Shown: piece by piece, positions 57,814-64,000 of the stretch
How positions within the stretch are numbered: the stretch's first letter is position 1
Layout of the letters: the number at the start of each line of letters is the position of its first letter
Assembly (NCBI RefSeq): GCF_003063245.1
Contig: NZ_MUXE01000002.1
Coordinates: forward strand, 175,880 to 239,879
Direction of reading: 5' to 3'
Length of the DNA: 64,000 nucleotides
From: Arcobacter caeni
GTDB taxonomy: Bacteria > Campylobacterota > Campylobacteria > Campylobacterales > Arcobacteraceae
Program-made: the position numbers and the translations under genes
Notes under the pieces: generated by a model
The model's input: only the letters and a program-made list of their open reading frames with translations
Told to the model about the DNA's origin: nothing
Databases searched by the model: none

Positions 57814-59376
57814 ATGACTAAATATATAATCGCATTAGCCTACAGACTAGAAACATCAATAAAATACAAAAACTTTAAAGAATTTACTTATAATATATTA
57901 GAAAATAACGCTTACTCAAAGAAAAAATATTTTGATACTTCTATGATTTTTTTAGTACTTAGTACTATTGGAATTTTAATATTTGAAGTAAATCATAAAA
58001 ATTTAAGAATATTAAATGATTATGAACTTTTTGCTGTTATTATTTTCTCTATTGAATATTTAGGGCGTTTTTGGATAAGTTCAGATATTCACAAAATAAT
58101 ATTAGATGATTATGAAAAATATCAATTATTAAACAAAAAATATAAAATAAGTAAATCAATAAAAAAAATTATTTCCAATAAAATTAATTTTGTGCTTTCT
58201 CCTATGGCAATAGTAGATTTATTAGCAATTTTACCTTATTATAGACCGTTAAGACTTTTAAGAATTCTTCTTATTTTTAGATTATTTAAAATTCTAAGAT
58301 ATGCAAATTCACTAAAAGAGTTTTTACAAGTATTTAAAGAGAGAAAATTTGAACTTTTTACTTTAGGGCTTTTATATATTACAGTTGTATTTTTTTCTTC
58401 AACAGTTATTTTTTTATATGAGGGACCTGAGGGTGTAAATCCAAATATTGTTGATTTCTTTGATGCAGTTTATTGGTCAATTATTACAATTTCAACGGTA
58501 GGTTATGGCGATGTTACACCAATAACTGTTGAGGGAAAACTTGTAACATTAGTTTTAATTGTTTCAAGTTTTTTAGTAATTGCTTTTGGAACTTCTATTA
58601 TTACAACTGGTTTATCAGATAGAATGGAAATTATTAAAGAAAATAGAGTTCAATCTGAAACTTCAAAGATGAAAGATTTTGTTATTGTTTGTGGTTTTGG
58701 AATGATGGCAAGATATTTTTGTGAAGAATTATTAAGTATAGGGAAAAAATTTATAATAATAGATAATAATAAAGAAGCTGTAAATAGTGCAAAAAATTTA
58801 AATTATTTAGCAATTCAATTAGATGCTACAAATATGCAAACATTAGAAATGATGGGTATAAATAAAGGTGCAAATTCTGTTGTTGCATTAACAAATAATG
58901 ATGCTGTAAATTTATCTATAGTTTTAAGTGCAAGAGCATTAAATGAAAATATTAAAATTATTTCAAGAGTAAATAATAGTAATTCAAAGAAAAAATTTGA
59001 AATAGCAGGAGTTAATGAATCAATTTTATTTAATGATGTAACAGCATTTGTAGCATCTGAATATTTAGGTCAACCAGTGGCTTTTGAAGCAATTGATGGA
59101 ATTTTATTGAACAAAGATTTTAAAGTTGTTATTGATGAAGTAGAGATATTAAATAACTCAAGAATCTTAGGAAAAAATATTAATTTAGTAGATTTCAGAA
59201 ATTATAACTTAACACTTTTAGGTATTGTTAATTTAAAAAATATGAATGATTTTATTTTTAATCCAACAAATATCGATTATATAGTTCAAAAAGATGATAT
59301 TTTAATAATTATTGGTTTTAAAACTTCTATTTCACAATTAAAATCAGATTTAATTAATTTAGATTTTAGGATTTAA
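57814..59376 (+). CDS. Voltage-sensor-type K+ channel with C-terminal RCK (TrkA-N) domain
   Basis: A 520-residue six-helix potassium channel. The fourth helix has regularly spaced positive residues, RPLRLLRILLIFRLFKILR, the mark of a voltage sensor; the pore has the selectivity filter ISTVGYGDVTP. After the last helix comes a Rossmann RCK domain (FVIVCGFGMMARYFCEELL, then IIIDNN), followed by a TrkA-C-like end. It is like Kch, and probably gated by a nucleotide or ions. One base separates it from a soluble RCK gene, so the two likely form a mixed gating ring. Confidence 0.93.
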   Translation: MTKYIIALAYRLETSIKYKNFKEFTYNILENNAYSKKKYFDTSMIFLVLSTIGILIFEVNHKNLRILNDYELFAVIIFSIEYLGRFWISSDIHKIILDDYEKYQLLNKKYKISKSIKKIISNKINFVLSPMAIVDLLAILPYYRPLRLLRILLIFRLFKILRYANSLKEFLQVFKERKFELFTLGLLYITVVFFSSTVIFLYEGPEGVNPNIVDFFDAVYWSIITISTVGYGDVTPITVEGKLVTLVLIVSSFLVIAFGTSIITTGLSDRMEIIKENRVQSETSKMKDFVIVCGFGMMARYFCEELLSIGKKFIIIDNNKEAVNSAKNLNYLAIQLDATNMQTLEMMGINKGANSVVALTNNDAVNLSIVLSARALNENIKIISRVNNSNSKKKFEIAGVNESILFNDVTAFVASEYLGQPVAFEAIDGILLNKDFKVVIDEVEILNNSRILGKNINLVDFRNYNLTLLGIVNLKNMNDFIFNPTNIDYIVQKDDILIIIGFKTSISQLKSDLINLDFRI

Positions 59377-59377
59377 T

Positions 59378-60073
59378 ATGTCAAAAGTAATAATTTATGG
59401 ATATAGCAATCTTGGAAGTAAAATTGCAAATAGCTTAAAAAAATCAAAATATGAAATAATAATCGTTGATTATGATGAAGATAATTATAATAAAGCTATT
59501 TCAGATGGTTTTAATGCTTTTAATAAAGAGTTATTAGAAGATGAAGAGTTAATTGAAATTGGAATAAAAAATAATGTAAAAGCTTTTTATTGTGTAAGTG
59601 ATTCAGAAAATAATAACTTTTTTGTCACACTTTCAGCGAGAAATTTGAATAAAAATATTAAAATAATATCAAAAGCTAGTAGTAAACAAGATAATAAAAA
59701 AATGTTATTAGCAGGTGCAACTAAAATTATTAATCCTTATGAAATTGGTGCTTTAAGAATATTTAGATTATTAGAAAAACCAATTATTTCCCATGTTTTA
59801 GATAAGATTTTGTTTGGTGATTCTTTATTAAATATTGAAGAATTTACAATTATTAAAGGTTCATATTTAGATGGTAAATATCTAAATGATTTTGATTTTA
59901 CAAAAGATTTTAATATCATAATAATTGGACTCACAGATAAAGAACTTAGTGATGAGTTCATATTTAACTCTTATTTTAGAAATCATAAAATTGATAGTGG
60001 TGATACTTTAGTGGTAATTGGATATAAAGAGAATTTAGATAAATTTGATAAATATGTGAGAAGCAGATATTAA
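59378..60073 (+). CDS. Soluble TrkA-N/RCK regulatory protein
   Basis: A 231-residue protein with a TrkA-N Rossmann fold (VIIYGYSNLGSKIANSL, then IIIVDYDED) and a TrkA-C-like end (SGDTLVVIGYKENL), and no membrane helix. It begins one base after the channel gene, with AGGATTTAAT as ribosome site. Its similarity to the channel's own C-terminal domain suggests duplication, and that it joins the channel's gating ring or regulates it. Confidence 0.9.
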   Translation: MSKVIIYGYSNLGSKIANSLKKSKYEIIIVDYDEDNYNKAISDGFNAFNKELLEDEELIEIGIKNNVKAFYCVSDSENNNFFVTLSARNLNKNIKIISKASSKQDNKKMLLAGATKIINPYEIGALRIFRLLEKPIISHVLDKILFGDSLLNIEEFTIIKGSYLDGKYLNDFDFTKDFNIIIIGLTDKELSDEFIFNSYFRNHKIDSGDTLVVIGYKENLDKFDKYVRSRY

Positions 60074-60093
60074 TTTATATAATGAAGTGAAGG

Positions 60094-60429
60094 ATGATTT
60101 TGACTCAAATAACGAATCTTGAACAGTTACAAAATAGTATTAATTCTGGAAAACCTACTTTGGTATATTTTTCAGGAGAAAATTGTAGTGTTTGCAAGGT
60201 TTTAAAACCTAAAATCAAGCAAGAAATAAAAAAAACTTTTCCAAAATTTGAACTTTTTGAAGTACAAACAGATTTGAATAAAGAACTAACAGCTCATTTT
60301 ATGATATTTTCAATTCCTGCGACTTTGATTTTTTTTGATTCAAAAGAGTTTAAAAGATTTGGAAGAAATATGAGTGTTTCTTTGTTTATAGAAGAGTTAA
60401 AAAGACCATATTATTTGATGAGTGAGTAA
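60094..60429 (+). CDS. Thioredoxin-like protein with CSVC motif
   Basis: A 111-residue thioredoxin-fold protein; VYFSGENCSVCKVLKPKI carries a CxxC active site (CSVC rather than CGPC), and FSIPATLIFFDSKE has the cis-Pro. There is no signal peptide, so it is cytoplasmic. The ATG at 60094 lies very close to GAAGG; the TTG at 60100 (MTQITNLEQLQ) has the better spacing, so either start is possible. It overlaps the next gene by eight bases. Confidence 0.88.
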   Translation: MILTQITNLEQLQNSINSGKPTLVYFSGENCSVCKVLKPKIKQEIKKTFPKFELFEVQTDLNKELTAHFMIFSIPATLIFFDSKEFKRFGRNMSVSLFIEELKRPYYLMSE

Positions 60430-60856
60430 AAAAATGAAAAGAACCTTATTAATATTTTTAATTATATTTATTTTGATGCAGTTTATTCAAACAAATAAAG
60501 AGAATATTGCAGTTGATAAAAACTTTGAAATAAAAGCACCTCTTGAAGTTATGAATATATTAAAAACTTCTTGTTATGATTGTCATTCTAATGAAGTTAA
60601 ATATCCTTGGTATTCAAATGTTGCTCCGTTTTCATGGGTTATTTCAACGCATATAACTGAAGGGAAAAAAGCTTTAAATTTTTCTACTTGGGAAAACTAT
60701 TCACAAGAAGATAAAGATGAAAAAATGAAAACAATATTTAGAACAGCGTACGCATCTATGCCCCTTCCTAGTTATATTTTTTTACATGAAAATTCAAATT
60801 TAACAAAAGAGCAAAGAAGTATGATTCGAGATTGGACGAAAGTTAGGTCTAAATGA
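60422..60856 (+). CDS. Heme-binding domain protein (cytochrome c-like, CxxCH)
   Basis: A 144-residue protein with an N-terminal membrane/signal helix (LLIFLIIFILMQFI) and one heme c site, SCYDCHSNE, followed by KYPWYSNVAPFSWVI. This is the haem-binding domain family found in Bacteroidetes and Campylobacterota, exported or anchored in the periplasm. The start is GTG at 60422, or the ATG at 60434. Thioredoxin-like gene upstream and mutS downstream both overlap it, so the three share a transcript. Confidence 0.9.
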   Translation: MSKKMKRTLLIFLIIFILMQFIQTNKENIAVDKNFEIKAPLEVMNILKTSCYDCHSNEVKYPWYSNVAPFSWVISTHITEGKKALNFSTWENYSQEDKDEKMKTIFRTAYASMPLPSYIFLHENSNLTKEQRSMIRDWTKVRSK

Positions 60857-63813
60857 GAGAGCAAGTAGCAGAACTTTTAGCCAATAGAAAAGATTTATTA
60901 ACTATTACTTATTTTAAACTTCAAAAAATATTTGAAAAAAAGTATGGAGTAAATACTATTGTCCTTATGGAAATAGGAACTTTTTTTGAAGTTTATGAAG
61001 TAAATAATGATGATGAAAAAATAGGAAAAGCAAAAGAAATAGCAGAGCTTTTAAATATTCAATTAACAAGAAAAAATAAAGCTATTTTAGAAAATTCAAA
61101 AGAAAATCCAATAATGGCCGGAGTTCCTGCAATCTCTTTGGAAAAACACCTAGCGCGAATTATCGCTGAGCAAAAATACACAGTTGTTTTAATCAAACAA
61201 AAGGGAATCCCACCAAATGTAACTAGATATTTAGATACTGTTGTAAGTCCTGGAACAAACTTTGATTTTGTATTAAATCAAGATGAAAACAATATCACTT
61301 CACTTTTAGTTGATCAAATAAGAGGAATTTATTTAGTTGGTTATAGTGCTATTGATGTAACAACTGGAAAGTGTTATTATAATGAAGTTCATGGAACTAG
61401 TGAAGATAAATTTTTTGCTTTAGATGAAGTGTTTAATTATATGAATATGCATAAAACTAATGAAATAATAGTTAGTTTTGCAGATAAAAATATAAATCAA
61501 AAAGAGGTTTTAGACTATTTAGAATTAAGTCTTAAAACATTTCATATTGGACATTTTAGACCAAAAATTTCTTATCAAAATGAACTATTTAAAAATGTTT
61601 TTAATATTCAATCGCTTTTGACTTCAATTGAACATCTTGATATGGAAAGAGTTCCACTTAGCACTGAATCTTTGGCTGTTTTAATTGATTTTGTAATTGG
61701 TCATGATTCAAATATTGTTCAAAAACTCTCAACACCCCTAAAACTAGATGTTAGTAGATATATTTATTTGGGAAATAATGCTTTAGAGCAATTAAATGTA
61801 ATCGAAACAACACACAATCCAAGTTTAATAAAACTGATAAACAACACTTCAACTGCAATGGGAAAAAGACTTTTAAAAGAGAGACTCACTCATCCTGTAA
61901 AAGATAGTAAAGAGATTTTACGAAGACTTGCCCTTTCAAAAGAGCTATATGATTATCATGCTCAAATTGAAAATGAGTTGGCAAATATTTACGATATTGA
62001 AAGATTAACACGAAGGATAAAACTAAATAGACTTCATCCTTTTGAGCTAAATTATCTTTATGATTCACTTTTAAGTATCAAAGAAGTTGTTACTTTCATG
62101 GAGAACTACAAGTTTATCACACCACCTTGTTCAAGTGCAGATTTAAGTCTTTTTATTCAATCTATTGATTCAACTTTTGATTTAAGTATTAGTGGAAAAT
62201 ATATGCTAAAAGATGTTGAAGTAAATATGATTAGCCAAGGAATAAATACTCAAATAGATGAATTAAATATTCAAAACGAGCTTTTATATTCAAAATTAGA
62301 GATTTTACAAAAACATATTTTATCTTATATTAAATCAGATGATGTGAATTATGTGGGAATAAATAGACTTGATAAAGAGGGATTTTTTATCACTTTAACA
62401 AAAAATAGATTTAATTCAATCAAAGAAGAGTTGATAAATTCTCACTTAATTGTAGATGATGAGTTGTATTTATTCAAAGATTTTACGGTTCGAATTCAAA
62501 CAAACTCTGTGAAAATATTTTGTAAATTAACTGAGGATATTTCAGATAAATATGTACATAATTTACGAAAAATAATTGAGTTAAATAAACTTGTATTTAA
62601 AGAAAAAATTCTTGAATTTGAAAAGAAATTTGCAGTTTTACTTGAAGAATTAGTACAGTTTATTGCAGAAGTAGATTTAACGGTTTCTAATATAAAAACA
62701 GCAAAAAAGTATAATTATTCTTGTCCAAAAATAGTAAAAACAAAAGATAATGAAAACTTTATAGAGTTAATTGATTTACGACATCCAATTATTGAAGCAA
62801 ATGAAGAGCAGGGAATTTATGTACCAAATGATATTATTTTGGGAGAATTAAGTCTTGCATCTAAAGAGTATAAAGATAATGTGATTATAAAAAACTCAAA
62901 TCCAATAAATATGTTTGATAATAAAATGCATGGTGTTTTACTTTATGGAATAAATTCTTCAGGAAAATCTTCACTTATGAAAGCTATTGGAATAGCCGTT
63001 ATCATGGCACAAGCTGGATTTTATGTACCTTGTAAATCTATGAGATTTTCTATTTTTGATGCTGTTTATACGAGAATTTCAGGAGCTGATAATATCGCAA
63101 AAGGATTATCTTCATTTGCTGTTGAGATGTTGGAATTAAAAAATATATTTAATAGGGCTTCAAAAAACTCACTTATTTTAGGTGATGAAATAAGTCATAG
63201 TACAGAAACAATGAGTGGGTTAAGTATCGTTGCAAGTTCTATTTTGAAATTAGCAAAACTAGAAGCTTTATTCGTATTTGCAACACATTTACATCAACTT
63301 CCAGAAATCCAAGAGATACAAAAACTAAAAAATATAATTGCCCTTCATCTATCTGTTATGTACAAAGATGATGAAGATAAATTGATATTCGATAGAAAAT
63401 TAGCCTATGGAAGTGGTTCATCAATGTACGGATTAGAGTATGCAAAATCACTTCATATGGATAAAGAGTTTTTATCTGTGGCAAATGAAATAAGAAAAAA
63501 ATTAACTGATGATTATAGCTCAGTTGAAAGATTAACTCAAAGAAAAACTTCAAAATATAATAATAATGTTTTTGCTTCATCTTGTTTAATTTGTGGAAAA
63601 GCTTGTGATGATGTTCATCATATAAAAGAACAAGCAAAGGCAAATAAAGATGGATTTATAGGGCACATAAATGCAAATCATAAATATAATCTAATTCCCT
63701 TATGTAAAGAACACCACAAAATGGTACATGATGGAACTATAAATGTAAATGGATTTGTTACAACTTCAAAAGGTTTAGAGTTACATTATACGATGGTTGA
63801 GAAGAGAGTGTAA
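60853..63813 (+). CDS. mutS: MutS-family protein fused to an HNH nuclease (MutS7-like)
   Basis: A 986-residue MutS relative. The mismatch-binding region holds MEIGTFFEVYE, the Phe-x-Glu motif, near residue 38. The core/lever domain is followed by the ATPase: Walker A LYGINSSGKSSLMK (about residue 700), Walker B LILGDEISHSTE and THLHQLPEI. The last 80 residues are an HNH nuclease: CLICGKACDDVHHIKEQ, then NLIPLCKEHHKMVHDG. This layout matches the MutS7 type known from Campylobacterota, giant viruses and octocoral mitochondria. The nuclease could replace MutL, which this phylum generally lacks. It overlaps the preceding gene by four bases. Confidence 0.95.
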   Translation: MREQVAELLANRKDLLTITYFKLQKIFEKKYGVNTIVLMEIGTFFEVYEVNNDDEKIGKAKEIAELLNIQLTRKNKAILENSKENPIMAGVPAISLEKHLARIIAEQKYTVVLIKQKGIPPNVTRYLDTVVSPGTNFDFVLNQDENNITSLLVDQIRGIYLVGYSAIDVTTGKCYYNEVHGTSEDKFFALDEVFNYMNMHKTNEIIVSFADKNINQKEVLDYLELSLKTFHIGHFRPKISYQNELFKNVFNIQSLLTSIEHLDMERVPLSTESLAVLIDFVIGHDSNIVQKLSTPLKLDVSRYIYLGNNALEQLNVIETTHNPSLIKLINNTSTAMGKRLLKERLTHPVKDSKEILRRLALSKELYDYHAQIENELANIYDIERLTRRIKLNRLHPFELNYLYDSLLSIKEVVTFMENYKFITPPCSSADLSLFIQSIDSTFDLSISGKYMLKDVEVNMISQGINTQIDELNIQNELLYSKLEILQKHILSYIKSDDVNYVGINRLDKEGFFITLTKNRFNSIKEELINSHLIVDDELYLFKDFTVRIQTNSVKIFCKLTEDISDKYVHNLRKIIELNKLVFKEKILEFEKKFAVLLEELVQFIAEVDLTVSNIKTAKKYNYSCPKIVKTKDNENFIELIDLRHPIIEANEEQGIYVPNDIILGELSLASKEYKDNVIIKNSNPINMFDNKMHGVLLYGINSSGKSSLMKAIGIAVIMAQAGFYVPCKSMRFSIFDAVYTRISGADNIAKGLSSFAVEMLELKNIFNRASKNSLILGDEISHSTETMSGLSIVASSILKLAKLEALFVFATHLHQLPEIQEIQKLKNIIALHLSVMYKDDEDKLIFDRKLAYGSGSSMYGLEYAKSLHMDKEFLSVANEIRKKLTDDYSSVERLTQRKTSKYNNNVFASSCLICGKACDDVHHIKEQAKANKDGFIGHINANHKYNLIPLCKEHHKMVHDGTINVNGFVTTSKGLELHYTMVEKRV

Positions 63814-63817
63814 AAAT

Positions 63818-63830
63818 AACTGTGTAAACC
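63818..63830 (+). repeat. Possible left end of an insertion sequence
   Basis: AACTGTGTAAACC lies four bases after the mutS stop and about 55 before the next ATG. Sequences of this kind occur at the ends of IS256-family elements, and the following frame resembles that transposase's N-terminus. The other end is outside the window. Confidence 0.35.
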
Positions 63831-63886
63831 TAAAAAAATAGATTTATTTGATATATAATCAAGTAAATAATTGGTAAAGGATTTAC

Positions 63887-64000
63887 ATGAGTTTAATAAA
63901 CCACGAAGAGCTAATAAGACAATTAAAATCTGGAGAATTAACTTCTCTAGATGAGATAACAAATGAGTTTAAAAATATACTCAAAGAAGTTATACAAACT
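63887..64000 (+). CDS. Probable IS256-type transposase, N-terminal fragment (cut by window)
   Basis: ATG at 63887 with GGTAAAGG upstream opens a frame that runs off the right edge (38 codons). The residues LINHEELIRQLKSGELTS, then ITNEFKNILKEVIQT, resemble the beginnings of IS256/Mutator-type transposases, which precede the DDE domain. With the terminal-like repeat beside mutS, an insertion sequence is likely. The evidence is short, and the call is tentative. Confidence 0.5.
   Translation, partial: MSLINHEELIRQLKSGELTSLDEITNEFKNILKEVIQT

Overview
The window is a gene-dense, very AT-rich stretch (roughly a quarter to 30% G+C by eye) of a bacterial chromosome. It most resembles an Arcobacter-type member of the Campylobacterota. 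Pointers are codon use dominated by A/T-ending codons, an ArsS-like sensor kinase behind a Spy/CpxP-type gene, HQWRQP-type histidine kinases and their degenerate relatives, a MutS fused to an HNH nuclease with no MutL nearby, many PAS/GGDEF/CZB sensory proteins, and the order accD-thiE-rlmH...dus-prmA-ftsH. I saw no rRNA, tRNA or CRISPR.

Layout. 1-5.5 kb is accessory-looking: a partial AAA/DUF4143 ATPase, a PLD-nuclease/SF2-helicase/DUF3427 protein, small orphan genes, and non-coding stretches with gene remnants. 5.5-8.8 kb holds mfd with a small upstream gene. 8.8-12 kb (minus strand) holds an EEP-family phosphoesterase and a Cache-PAS-GGDEF cyclase. 12-15.6 kb holds a Spy/CpxP-like periplasmic protein, its two-component system, and an FAD oxidoreductase that appears to lack a canonical start codon. 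15.7-21.9 kb is a sensory cluster: soluble CZB chemoreceptor, receiver, histidine-less pseudo-kinase and intact hybrid-type PAS kinase. 21.9-32.5 kb is mostly housekeeping (ymdB, a ParA-like pair, ubiE, xseA, cheW, a receiver-PAS coiled-coil protein, cyclophilin, panD, ybaB, ispA, groESL with a CIRCE operator).

Between groEL and the next operon lies a compact minus-strand transcription unit with its own promoter, a strong Shine-Dalgarno, a 12-codon ORF and a terminator: a candidate small or dual-function RNA. 32.8-40.8 kb is a tightly overlapping nine-gene minus-strand operon: MacB/LolD-type ABC transporter, a heme-copper-oxidase-like subunit apparently missing two of three CuB histidines, a polytopic membrane protein, YceI, a cysteine-less thioredoxin-like protein, a metallophosphoesterase and a two-component system. 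It is the best candidate here for an undescribed system.

41-60 kb continues with a double-binding-protein diguanylate cyclase, an inositol-phosphatase-like gene, glmS, metK (with a repeated leader), accD, thiE, rlmH, dus, prmA, ftsH, a second histidine-less kinase, leuA with a leucine-codon leader peptide, and a voltage-sensor K+ channel paired with a soluble RCK protein. 60-64 kb has a thioredoxin-like/heme-binding pair, the MutS-HNH fusion, and what looks like the start of an IS256-type insertion sequence at the right edge.
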